A stretch of 28,175 nucleotides of DNA, from assembly GCA_900767685.1 (NCBI GenBank), contig CAAGAB010000048.1, positions 1 through 28,175 of the forward strand, read 5' to 3'. Below, in pieces: positions 14,549 through 22,278 of the stretch. The DNA comes from an uncultured Coprococcus sp. GTDB lineage: Bacteria > Bacillota_A > Clostridia > Lachnospirales > Lachnospiraceae. Position 1 is the stretch's first letter. Every line of letters starts with the position of its first letter. The translations under genes were made by a program, and so were the position numbers. The notes under the pieces are model-generated. The model was not told the origin of the DNA. It saw nothing but the letters and a program-made list of their open reading frames with translations, and searched no databases.

Positions 14549-16234
14549 ATGCTACTTAATGTACATATAAAGAATATTGCGCTTATAGACGACGCAAATG
14601 TTAATTTTACAGACAACCTTAATATACTGACAGGAGAGACTGGTGCCGGTAAATCTATCATAATGGGAGCCCTAAAGATAGGTATGGGAGACAAGCTTCC
14701 GAAGGACATAGTGAGAGAAGCGGACAAGGAAGGTTTCTGCCAGCTGCTTTTTCTTGTGGATGATGAGCAGGTACAGGATCAGATAAGGGCGCTTGGGGTA
14801 GAGCCGTCTGAGGATGGAGAAATACTCATCACAAGAAGAATACTTAATTCAAGAACGATAAATACTATAAATGATATGGCTGTTACAGCGGCAAAACTCA
14901 GAGAGGTTTCGGCTCTTTTGATAGATATGCACACACAGCATCAGCAGCAGAGCCTTTTAAAAAAGGCTGAACATATGAAGCTTCTGGATAAATTTGGAAG
15001 GTACTCTATTGATCCTTTAAAAGATAATGTTGCCAGACTTCATGCAGAATATGTGTCTTTGGTCAAGCAGATGGAAAGTCTTTCGATGGATGAAGCCGAG
15101 AGAAGCCGCAGAGCTGAATTCCTAAAATATCAGATAGCAGAGATCGAGTCGGCAAATGTAAAGCCGGGTGAGGATGATGACATAGAGCATCAGTATAATC
15201 GCATGGTTAATTCCAGAGATATCGTTGCTGCAGCTTCAGAGGTTTATAGTGTGACCGGCTATGAGAATTCTTCCTCAGCGGGAAATGAGATAGGTCGTGT
15301 GCTTGGCAACCTGAAGGGCATAAAGGAACTGGATGATGAGATCGACGGCCTGTATGGGCAGCTTGAGAACATAGATGCGTTGCTCAATGATTTTAATGTT
15401 GAGCTCAGCAACTATATGCAGAGCATGAATTTTGACGATTCGGAATTCAGAGAGGTTGAGTCCAGACTAGATGTAATAAATGACATAAAAGGCAAATATG
15501 GCAGTACTATAGATGATGTGAACCGTTATCTTGAGGATAGCAAGGCAGAATATGAGAAGCTAGCGGAGTATGATGAATATATAGCAGATTTGTCGGGAAA
15601 GATAGACAAAGCAAAGACAGCCATGCTCGACGCGGCAGAGAAGTTGTCCGATGAACGAAAGCGACAGGCAGAGCTTATGTGCAAGGAGATCAGGTCAGCG
15701 CTTGCAGATCTGAGTTTCATGGAAGTGAATTTCGATATGGTGTTTGACAGGCTTGCGGAATGCACATCAAATGGCATAGACGACTGCTATTTTGTCATAT
15801 CAACTAATGTGGGAGAAAAGATGCGTCCACTTTACGATGTGGCATCAGGTGGTGAGTTGTCACGAATCATGCTGGCGGTCAAGTCATGCATGGCAGCAGA
15901 GGACAACATCGGTACACTTGTGTTTGATGAGATCGATGTGGGAATCAGTGGACGTGCAGCTCAGGCAGTCGCTGAAAAAATGGCATTAATATCCAGAAGA
16001 CATCAGGTGATAAGTATTACACATCTTCCTCAGATTGCAGCTATGGCCGACAGCCATTATCTTATAGAGAAATCCGCCGATGCCGGCAAGACGGTCACAA
16101 GAATCGTGCGACTTTCCGAGGCTGAATCTGTTGCAGAGATAGCCAGACTGCTTGGTGGTGCGACTATCACTGACGCAGTCATGAGCAACGCTCTCGAGAT
16201 GAAACAAATGGCAGAAAAGACAAAAAAATACTGA
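14549..16234 (+). CDS. recN: DNA repair protein RecN
   Basis: SMC-like ATPase that gathers DNA ends in recombinational double-strand-break repair. 561 residues, the normal length. Walker A GETGAGKS at residues 29-36, then the long coiled-coil middle with HTQHQQQSLLKKAEHMKLLDKFG, the ABC signature DVASGGELSRIMLAVKS, Walker B LVFDEIDVGISGRAAQAV, and ISITHLPQIAAMADSHYLI. ATG 14549 is preceded by AGGAGG (14538-14543); the frame start at 14513 lacks this. Order argR-recN-spoIVB is conserved in spore formers. A strong terminator follows. Confidence 0.96.
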   Translation: MLLNVHIKNIALIDDANVNFTDNLNILTGETGAGKSIIMGALKIGMGDKLPKDIVREADKEGFCQLLFLVDDEQVQDQIRALGVEPSEDGEILITRRILNSRTINTINDMAVTAAKLREVSALLIDMHTQHQQQSLLKKAEHMKLLDKFGRYSIDPLKDNVARLHAEYVSLVKQMESLSMDEAERSRRAEFLKYQIAEIESANVKPGEDDDIEHQYNRMVNSRDIVAAASEVYSVTGYENSSSAGNEIGRVLGNLKGIKELDDEIDGLYGQLENIDALLNDFNVELSNYMQSMNFDDSEFREVESRLDVINDIKGKYGSTIDDVNRYLEDSKAEYEKLAEYDEYIADLSGKIDKAKTAMLDAAEKLSDERKRQAELMCKEIRSALADLSFMEVNFDMVFDRLAECTSNGIDDCYFVISTNVGEKMRPLYDVASGGELSRIMLAVKSCMAAEDNIGTLVFDEIDVGISGRAAQAVAEKMALISRRHQVISITHLPQIAAMADSHYLIEKSADAGKTVTRIVRLSEAESVAEIARLLGGATITDAVMSNALEMKQMAEKTKKY

Positions 16235-16261
16235 TATAAACTTAATCCATACTCAACATAA

Positions 16262-16299
16262 TAAGAGTAACAGCAAATGCTGTTGCTCTTATTTTTTTA
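16262..16299 (+). terminator. Intrinsic terminator of recN
   Basis: AAGAGTAACAGCA and TGCTGTTGCTCTT form a 13-bp stem with one G-T wobble and a very short AA loop, followed by ATTTTTTTA. It begins 28 bases after the recN stop and closes the housekeeping run. Confidence 0.9.
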
Positions 16300-16303
16300 T
16301 CGC

Positions 16304-16352
16304 ACGGGGGACGGAGGTGCCTGACCCCACGGGGACGGAGGTACCTGACCCC
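16304..16352. repeat. Direct pair of GGGGACGGAGGTACCTGACCCC-type repeats
   Basis: Two copies stand side by side (16304-16328 and 16329-16352), differing by one G and by GGTGCC versus GGTACC. Each is a hairpin: GGGG arm, GGTACC centre, CCCC arm. They lie between the recN terminator and spoIVB. I recall similar GGGGTCAGGTACC-type interspersed repeats in other Clostridia, unverified. Confidence 0.75.
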
Positions 16353-16397
16353 ATCAGGGCCCCAATCAGATGATGTTGATTATAGGAGGAATGGATT

Positions 16398-17600
16398 ATG
16401 AAAAATTGTAAAAAAGTAGTCATGTGGGCGATAATTGCAGATCTGTTGCTCCTTGGAGTATTGTTTGTACTGTGTGGTGTGGCGGACAGGCAGAGAAATT
16501 ATGATGGGCTTCAGGCACAGAAAAATTCTACTTATAATGAGAATAATACAAGCAAAAAATCAACTTCAAATGATATTTATAGTGGGTCAGTCGGCAAAGA
16601 TATCAATACCAATCTTACAATGGAAGATGGCACAACTGGCTTAATACAAAAACGTGAAGTATTTGGCAGGGATATCTATGATCGTGCGGTAATTCCATCC
16701 GGTGAGGCTATGGGAATATACATGAAGACAGATGGAGTTATGGTGGTTGATGTGTGCAGCTTTAAAAACTTAGAAGGGAACACATGCTGTCCGGCAGACG
16801 GGATCTTGCAGACAGGGGATTATATCATAGATATAGCCGGAACACCCGTGTCAAAAAGATCAGAACTTTTGCAGGTAGTTTCAGAAAGCGATGGGAAAGC
16901 TGTAGATATAACGTATGTGAGAGATGGCGAAAAATATGAATCGGAAATAATACCGCAGAAAAACGAAAATGGCAATTATCTTCTGGGAGCCTGGGTAAAG
17001 GATGATGTATCTGGGATAGGCACGATAACTTTTATAGATGATACACGCTTTATGGCACTCGGGCACAGCATATCCGATGTAGATACAGGCCTTATGATGA
17101 GATGTAGCACCGGTGGAATGTATACAACAAACATAACCAATATCAGCAAATCATACTCGGAGCAGCCAGGTCGTCTACAGGGTAATATTGCATATAGAAA
17201 AGCGCTGGTTGGCATTATCGATGGAAACAGTTCAAGCGGTATATATGGGCATCTGGATGCATCGTATTGTAGTTCAAAATATGGCGATGCAGAGAAAATG
17301 TATATAGCCAGGGGCGGAGATGTAACCAGGGGAGAGGCATATATATATTCCAGATTGGATGGAATCCTAAAGAAGTATAAGATTGAAATTGAAATTGTTG
17401 ATAAGAAGGCAAATGATAAAAATATAGAATTCCATGTGACAGACGATGAATTGCTGGACCTCACAGGAGGAGTTGTGCAGGGAATGTCAGGCTCTCCGAT
17501 CATTCAAAATGGCAAGATCATCGGTGCAGTCACTCATGTATTTGTAGATGATCCGACCAGAGGTTATGGTATTTTCATAGAGAATATGCTGGAGAAGTGA
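16398..17600 (+). CDS. spoIVB: SpoIVB serine peptidase (S55 family)
   Basis: Forespore-made signalling protease that crosses into the intermembrane space and triggers pro-sigma-K processing by cleaving SpoIVFA. An N-terminal membrane anchor (about residues 7-28) is followed by a Ser/Asn-rich linker, a PDZ domain around residues 110-190 (DGILQTGDYIIDIAGTPVSKRSELLQVVSESDGK), and the S55 catalytic domain with FMALGHSISD (His223) and VQGMSGSPIIQNGKIIGAVTHVFVDDPTRGYGIFIENML (catalytic Ser in the MSGSP motif, residues 363-367). 400 residues, close to the 426 of Bacillus. AGGAGG lies seven bases before ATG 16398. Normally spo0A follows directly; here 4.6 kb intervene. Its last bases are part of a 20-bp direct repeat. 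Confidence 0.95.
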   Translation: MKNCKKVVMWAIIADLLLLGVLFVLCGVADRQRNYDGLQAQKNSTYNENNTSKKSTSNDIYSGSVGKDINTNLTMEDGTTGLIQKREVFGRDIYDRAVIPSGEAMGIYMKTDGVMVVDVCSFKNLEGNTCCPADGILQTGDYIIDIAGTPVSKRSELLQVVSESDGKAVDITYVRDGEKYESEIIPQKNENGNYLLGAWVKDDVSGIGTITFIDDTRFMALGHSISDVDTGLMMRCSTGGMYTTNITNISKSYSEQPGRLQGNIAYRKALVGIIDGNSSSGIYGHLDASYCSSKYGDAEKMYIARGGDVTRGEAYIYSRLDGILKKYKIEIEIVDKKANDKNIEFHVTDDELLDLTGGVVQGMSGSPIIQNGKIIGAVTHVFVDDPTRGYGIFIENMLEK

Positions 17601-17676
17601 AAATGTATATTTTTATATGACGAAAGAGCAGAACAAAAGATCAGAGGTGCGATGCAGAAGTGAAAATGTATATTTT
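17594..17676. repeat. 20-bp direct repeat duplicating the spoIVB end
   Basis: GAAGTGAAAATGTATATTTT occurs at 17594-17613, where it holds the last codon and stop of spoIVB, and again at 17657-17676. This point is the left border of the accessory stretch, and the nuclease-gene remnant begins seven bases after the second copy. Confidence 0.8.
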
Positions 17677-17681
17677 CATAA

Positions 17682-17923
17682 GAACATAGCGAAGGAATAT
17701 TTTTTATAGCATAAATTTGGCATGAATTTGGCATGAATTTGGATGGAAAGCTTGGTGGTATATGACAATTCTCAATATTGATATATGGTAAGATATCGTA
17801 AAATGGGGGTCATTGTCTTTGTGAGCTTGATTTCAGGTGAACAATCTATTGTTTGGTGCGAGCGACTTTGAGGGTCGTTGTCTTCATGAGCTAGATTTTA
17901 GGGCGTGAGGGATAAAATTATCC
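17682..17923. repeat. Left module copy: spacer, one 64-bp unit, element end
   Basis: Parallels 19045-19530: gene tail, ATAGCATAAATTTGGCATGAA (here with one extra TTTGGCATGAA step), GGAAAG.TTGGTGGTATATGACAATTCT, AAGATATC.TAAAATGGGG, a partial 64-bp unit, one full unit (from 17835), GATTTTAGGG and then GGATAAAATTATCC. The right copy differs mainly in having five full 64-bp units. Confidence 0.85.
17683..17709 (+). pseudogene. 3' remnant of a deleted nuclease-gene copy
   Basis: The nine codons reading NIAKEYFL plus stop match the end of the intact gene downstream (NIVKEYFL plus stop, 19046-19072). The following sequence is homologous as well, so this is the leftover of an earlier or second gene copy, not chance. 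Confidence 0.75.
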
Positions 17924-18013
17924 TAAAATGCAAGATTTAGCAATGCTAGGTATAAAGAACATGAAGTTTGTACCTGGAAACTGATTTTTACTTAATTTAG
18001 GATAAATTTATCA
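17910..18013. repeat. 104-bp palindrome-ended element, copy B
   Basis: GGATAAAATTATCC (17910-17923) and GGATAAATTTATCA (18000-18013) are 90 bases apart start to start, with the central hairpin CTAGGTATAAA/TTTGTACCTGG between. Same architecture and spacing as copies A and C. It ends 225 bases before the nuclease-gene promoter. Confidence 0.7.
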
Positions 18014-18237
18014 CACATGCATCTTTAGAGTCGTCATTTAGTATAATTCTGTATTGTTGTTGAGTGTAAAAAACAAGAAATGATAAACAAAGAAAGAATC
18101 CGATATACCAATTGCTCCATCATTATACAGCTTAACAACAACATAGTAAGCGATATAGTTTTAATTGTATATATATATCAAACAAATATACAATTTGGAA
18201 CATTGTATAAACTTTTTATAAAGTTGAGTAAAATTGT

Positions 18238-18265
18238 TTGCACAATCCAACGGCTATGTTATACT
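18238..18265 (+). promoter_or_regulatory. Sigma-A promoter of the nuclease-like gene
   Basis: TTGCAC (18238-18243), 16-base spacer, TATACT (18260-18265). Predicted start near 18272 gives a very short leader to the GGGGGTG ribosome binding site at 18281-18287. This also argues that the ORF codons upstream of the promoter are not translated. Confidence 0.65.
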
Positions 18266-18304
18266 TTTTTAAAGTTATTAGGGGGTGATATTATTTTTGA
18301 ACAA

Positions 18305-19072
18305 ATGATGCATTTGGAGAGTGATAGATTATCTGATGTAATATCAGATTTAGATTCACAAATAAAAGACATGCCAAATGGAAATTTTTATGTGACGCAA
18401 TGTGGCAGGTATATGAGATGGTTTGTGAGCGACAATGATGGAAATCGTAAGTATATTCCAAAAAAAGAAAAAGACATTGCGCTGATTATGGCACATAAGA
18501 AGTATCTAGAGTATCTGAAAGCAGATGTGCAGTTTGATAAAGACTGCATAGATATGTATCTGGAAAAGTCGAAAAGCTATTCAAGAAAAATTCCGGAGTT
18601 ATTAGGAAATCCCAAATATATGGAACTTTTAAGAGCTGAAAGGGGATGTGTTACTGAAAAATTACAGGAGTGGAGTAATTCTCCTTACGAAAAAAATGAA
18701 TATTCTCCAGAAAGTTTGATTTTTCATGCCGCATCCGGACATGTCGTCAGGTCTAAGTCTGAAAGCCTGATTGCTGCGGAGTTGTTTTGGAATAAAGTAC
18801 CATTTCGATATGAATGTATATTAAATCTTGGGGATAGAGTTGTTTTTCCTGACTTTACGATTAGACATCCAAGTACAGGAGATTATTTCTTTTGGGAACA
18901 TTTTGGTATGATGGATAATCCGGACTATGCTAGGAAAACTTCAGACAAAATATGTATGTACATATCACACAATATAATTCCATCAATAAATCTGATCACA
19001 ACATATGAAACAAAGAATTGTCCACTTAATCCGCTAAAGGTTGCGAACATAGTGAAGGAATATTTTTTATAG
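18305..19072 (+). CDS. PD-(D/E)XK nuclease-like protein of the accessory module
   Basis: No specific function is known to me. From ATG 18305 the product has 255 residues. An N-terminal part (about 1-60) with GNFYVTQCGRYMRWFVSDNDGNRKYIPKKEKDIA suggests a small substrate-binding or wing-like domain, a helical middle follows, and residues 150-215 read RSKSESLIAAELFWNKVPFR, VFPDFTIRHP and FFWEHFGMMDNPDYA. This gives the E153-D183-E198 arrangement of the restriction-endonuclease fold, though the usual Lys two residues after the last Glu is Phe (with His between). The start is unclear: GGGGGTG (18281-18287) is 17 bases from ATG 18305 but five from an in-frame ATT at 18293; the ORF extends to 18080, upstream of the promoter. 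Strongly AT-rich compared with its neighbours, flanked by duplicated repeats: probably acquired. Confidence 0.65.
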   Translation: MMHLESDRLSDVISDLDSQIKDMPNGNFYVTQCGRYMRWFVSDNDGNRKYIPKKEKDIALIMAHKKYLEYLKADVQFDKDCIDMYLEKSKSYSRKIPELLGNPKYMELLRAERGCVTEKLQEWSNSPYEKNEYSPESLIFHAASGHVVRSKSESLIAAELFWNKVPFRYECILNLGDRVVFPDFTIRHPSTGDYFFWEHFGMMDNPDYARKTSDKICMYISHNIIPSINLITTYETKNCPLNPLKVANIVKEYFL

Positions 19073-19184
19073 CATAAATTTGGCATGAATTTGGATGGAA
19101 AGTTTGGTGGTATATGACAATTCTCATTTTTATCTATAGTAAGATATCATAAAATGGGGATTATTGTCTTCGTGAGCTTGATTC

Positions 19185-19505
19185 AGGTGAACAATCTGTT
19201 GTGTGGTGCGAGTGACTTTGAGGGCCGTTGTCGTCATGAGCTTGATTTAGATGAACAATCTATTGTTTGGTGCGAGCGACTTTGAGGATCGTTGTCTTCA
19301 TGAACTAGATTTTAGGCGAACAATCCACAGTTTGGTATTAATGACCTTGAGGATCGTTGCCTTCGTGAGATTGATTTAGGTGAACAATCTGTTGTTTGGT
19401 GCGAGCGACTTTGAGGGGCGTTGTCTTTGTGAGTTAGATTTAGGCGAACAATCCACAGCTTGGCATGAATGACTTTGAGGATCGTTGTCTTTGTAAGCTA
19501 GATTT
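19185..19505. repeat. 64-bp tandem repeat, five units
   Basis: Units start at 19185, 19249, 19314, 19378 and 19442 (AGGTGAACAATC or AGGCGAACAATC). Two types alternate in order a, a, b, a, b: type a has AATCTGTTGTTTGGTGCGAG, type b has AATCCACAGTTTGGTATTAA. Type a contains the dyads AACAAT-ATTGTT and CGAC-GTCG. A partial unit precedes (19160-19184). Coding potential is not visible. Confidence 0.9.
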
Positions 19506-19516
19506 TAGGGGCTGGG

Positions 19517-19620
19517 GGATAAAATTATCCTTAAATAAGAAAAAAATGCTCTCAAGGTATAAAAAGAAAGCTCTTTGTATCTTGCGTTGAAAAAATAGCA
19601 AATTAAGGATAAAATTGTAT
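19517..19620. repeat. 104-bp palindrome-ended element, copy C
   Basis: GGATAAAATTATCC (19517-19530) and GGATAAAATTGTATCA (from 19607), again 90 bases start to start, with the central hairpin AAGGTATAAAAAG/CTCTTTGTATCTT. It closes the right-hand module copy, in the same place that copy B closes the left-hand one. Confidence 0.7.
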
Positions 19621-19722
19621 CAGGTTCGTAAAATACAAACAAAAATAGAAAAACGAAACGTTATAATAACGAAGCTATATGGAGATGACTAAAGCAATAT
19701 AAAAACAGATGGTACATTGAGT

Positions 19723-19813
19723 AAACAGACAAGATAAACAGACAAGATAAACGGACAAGATAAACAGACAAGATAAGCAGACAAGATAAGCAGACAAGAT
19801 AAGCAGACAAGAT
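19723..19813. repeat. 13-bp tandem repeat, seven units
   Basis: Seven exact-period copies of AAACAGACAAGAT, the third with AAACGG and the last three with AAGCAG. A partial echo, ATACAGACAATAT, follows. No spacer structure and no ORF. Confidence 0.95.
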
Positions 19814-19937
19814 ATCCATACAGACAATATAATTAGACAGCCGGTGAAGCCCGGATAAGAAGTCCGGTAAGGAGAGCGGCTATACTAAGAAAGCGGAATG
19901 ACAGGGGGGAAGACTTATAAAAGTATCAAAGATTTCA

Positions 19938-22046
19938 TTGTGTCATACATTGAAAAATTATAAAAAAGAGAATATATTCCCGGATATTTTGGCGGGAATA
20001 ATCATAGCAGCGGTGTCAATTCCAATATCCATGGGATATGCACAGATAGCAGGACTCCCGGCGGTGTATGGACTTTACGGTTCGGTGCTGCCGATAATAG
20101 TTTTTGGATTGCTGTCTACATCAAGACAGTTTATCTTCGGAGTTGATGCTGCACCGGCGGCGCTGGTGGGGGCCGCGCTGGTCACTATGGGGATAACTCC
20201 CGGAACTGAGGATGCGATGCGGATAGTTCCCGTGATAACATTTTTTACGGCAATCTGGCTGCTGGCTTTTTTCTTGTTCAAGGCGGGAAAACTGGTAAAC
20301 TACATATCAACCCCTGTCATGGGAGGATTTATATCCGGAATATGCGCAACGATCATATTGATGCAGATACCAAAACTTTACGGTGCCGGGGCGGGAACCG
20401 GAGAGTTTTTTGAGCTATTTGAACATATAGCCACAACTGTGAAGGCTGCAAATGTTCCATCTATAGTTATGGGAGTCATAGCACTTATCATACTTTTGAT
20501 ATCGAGAAGAGTGATACCAAAGTTCCCAATGGCGATATGCGTGATGGCGGCGGGCGCGATAATGTCCTGTTTTATCGATATGGATCAATATGGAATTGTT
20601 TGCCTATCCAAGGTTAGCAGAGACCTTCCATCGTTGATCGTTCCGCAGATAGACATGAGAATGCTCCCGAATATCCTCACGGTAAGCATGTCGGTGGCTG
20701 TGGTCATTATGGCGGAGACCCTGCTGGCGGAGAATAACTTTGCTCAGAAGAATCGATATAAGATAGACGACAATCAGGAGCTTCTGGCATTTGGTGTAGC
20801 AAATCTGGCTGCAGCATTTACTGGCTGTTGTCCGATAAATGGTTCGGTTTCCAGAACGACAATGAATGAACAGTATGGAGGCAGGACGCAGCTCACTGGA
20901 ATAGTGGCGGGAGTTGTAATGATAGTCATATTGTTATGCGGAACAGGATTCATAGGCTATCTGCCGGTGCCGGTACTTACGGCTATTGTGATATCAGCGC
21001 TTTATAGCGCAATGGAGTTTGATCTGGCGGCGAAATTGTGGAAGGTGAGCAAAAGCGAATTCTACATATTCTGTGGCGCATTTCTTGGAGTATTGATCCT
21101 GGGAACCATCAATGGCGTACTGGTGGGGATGATCTTATCATTTGTGGCTGTTATAAAAAGGGCGGCAGACCCGCCGAGGAACTTCCTGGGGCTCGTTCCT
21201 GGACATAGTGAATTCCTTGCACTTGAAAAATTTAAACATGCCTATCCGATACAACATGCAGTGATTTACAGATTTAGCAGCAATCTGTTTTTTGCAAATA
21301 TAGCGACATTCCAGAAGGATATAATGGATGCGGTCAAGAAAGGTACAGATGACGATACAAAGGCTATAATTGTAGATGCATCAGCCATAGGAAGCGTAGA
21401 TGTCACAGCGGCCAAGACTCTGCGGATAATGTATGATACCCTGGCCGATATGGGGATAAAGTTATACATAACTGAACATATAGGACAGCTCAATGTTCAG
21501 CTGAGGAAGCTGGGACTTGGTGATATGATAGAAAATGGCAGCGTCAGACAGACGATGGAACGTGCTTTGGCTGATTGCGGGTTAACGAGTCCATATCCCT
21601 TGGTCGGAGTGCATAACAGCTATCATGACATAAAACGAAAGCGAACTGATACGATGGTTCAGGAGCTTGTGTGGGCGTTCGGTGACGATGCAGAAGATGT
21701 CATAGAAAGGCACATACAGGAATCCATAAGAAGCATGAAGAATGGCGCGGATATGGATCAGATAATGTCGGGATTCTGGAGTCAGATGGATATTCAGGAT
21801 GAAGATGAATGGCTTGAACACATGGAGTCACATATTGAGGAGATAGTCAGAGTGACCGGTGAGGATGAAAACAAGATAGCGGAGCACATAGAGATAAGAC
21901 GAAGACAGTTGTATGACAGGCTGGAGGAGGAACATCCGGAATTCGTAGAACGCTATAAGGCAAGGAGAGCCAGAATGGACGAGAGACTCAAGAAACATAA
22001 TCCGGCAGCATATAAGGTCGTCATGAAATTGCGTGAAAGAGAGTAA
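19938..22046 (+). CDS. SulP/SLC26-family anion transporter with STAS domain and long C-terminal tail
   Basis: Inner-membrane anion transporter; SulP members carry sulfate, bicarbonate or dicarboxylates, and the substrate cannot be told here. Residues about 10-400 form the polytopic core, with ILAGIIIAAVSIPISMGYAQIAGLPAVYGLYGS and the FGVDAAPAALVGAAL loop near the anion site, and NGSVSRTTMNEQYGGRTQLTGIVAG. A STAS domain (about 425-535) includes AIIVDASAIGSVDVTAAKTL. Then about 160 highly charged helical residues follow that are not part of the usual family. Start unclear: TTG 19938 lies 28 bases from AGGGGGGA (19903-19910); the frame upstream has no ATG/GTG, though ATA 19917 is better spaced. 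It stands alone in the accessory stretch and is closed by a strong terminator. Confidence 0.9.
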   Translation: MCHTLKNYKKENIFPDILAGIIIAAVSIPISMGYAQIAGLPAVYGLYGSVLPIIVFGLLSTSRQFIFGVDAAPAALVGAALVTMGITPGTEDAMRIVPVITFFTAIWLLAFFLFKAGKLVNYISTPVMGGFISGICATIILMQIPKLYGAGAGTGEFFELFEHIATTVKAANVPSIVMGVIALIILLISRRVIPKFPMAICVMAAGAIMSCFIDMDQYGIVCLSKVSRDLPSLIVPQIDMRMLPNILTVSMSVAVVIMAETLLAENNFAQKNRYKIDDNQELLAFGVANLAAAFTGCCPINGSVSRTTMNEQYGGRTQLTGIVAGVVMIVILLCGTGFIGYLPVPVLTAIVISALYSAMEFDLAAKLWKVSKSEFYIFCGAFLGVLILGTINGVLVGMILSFVAVIKRAADPPRNFLGLVPGHSEFLALEKFKHAYPIQHAVIYRFSSNLFFANIATFQKDIMDAVKKGTDDDTKAIIVDASAIGSVDVTAAKTLRIMYDTLADMGIKLYITEHIGQLNVQLRKLGLGDMIENGSVRQTMERALADCGLTSPYPLVGVHNSYHDIKRKRTDTMVQELVWAFGDDAEDVIERHIQESIRSMKNGADMDQIMSGFWSQMDIQDEDEWLEHMESHIEEIVRVTGEDENKIAEHIEIRRRQLYDRLEEEHPEFVERYKARRARMDERLKKHNPAAYKVVMKLRERE

Positions 22047-22104
22047 CTGCTGTTTTATGAGGCAATATGATGTCAGATAATGCATACAATTTGTAAAAAT
22101 TATA

Positions 22105-22144
22105 AAATCCCTGCGCTTTTATGACGGCGCAGGGATTTCTTTTG
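22105..22144 (+). terminator. Intrinsic terminator of the SulP gene
   Basis: Perfect 12-bp stem AAATCCCTGCGC/GCGCAGGGATTT with a 10-base loop, followed by CTTTTG. It isolates the accessory stretch from the spo0A-like genes. Confidence 0.9.
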
Positions 22145-22209
22145 TCCTGCGATGTTGAATCAAGCAGTCATTCATCAAGATGCTGTCGTAACTTGCGATG
22201 TTCTATATA

Positions 22210-22238
22210 TTCCCAATAAATGGTGGATTATATATAAT
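22210..22238 (+). promoter_or_regulatory. Possible promoter of the first spo0A-like gene
   Basis: TATAAT at 22233-22238 with TTCCCA 17 bases upstream; the -35 is poor. TGTCGTA near 22184 is one base off the known 0A-box core TGTCGAA. Motif reading only. Confidence 0.35.
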
Positions 22239-22278
22239 AAAACAAGTGAAAAAAGCAGTAAAGCGAAAGGAGTATAGC

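Larger units (their letters stand above)
19073..19937. other. 865-bp gene-free stretch of repeats
   Basis: No gene on either strand. It holds the spacer shared with the left module (to 19184), the 64-bp array, element C, a perfect 13-bp palindrome CGTTATAATAACG (19659-19671) that contains TATAAT, the 13-bp array, and a CCGG-rich segment 19841-19880 with possible small hairpins in front of the SulP gene. Confidence 0.7.

Noticed and set aside
18080..18304. N-terminal extension of the nuclease-like protein
   Set aside because: It would be translated from upstream of the best promoter and ribosome binding site and is low-complexity, AT-driven sequence.
19185..19813. CRISPR-like arrays
   Set aside because: The 64-bp and 13-bp units are contiguous with no unique spacers, and no cas genes are in the window.
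19836..19880. Cobalamin-riboswitch-like GCCGGTGAAGCCCGG segment
   Set aside because: Only this short stretch resembles the class; the other conserved parts are not present and the downstream gene gives no support.
17601..19937. Insertion sequence or transposon
   Set aside because: No transposase, integrase or clear target duplication around the whole stretch; the repeats alone do not prove a known IS type.
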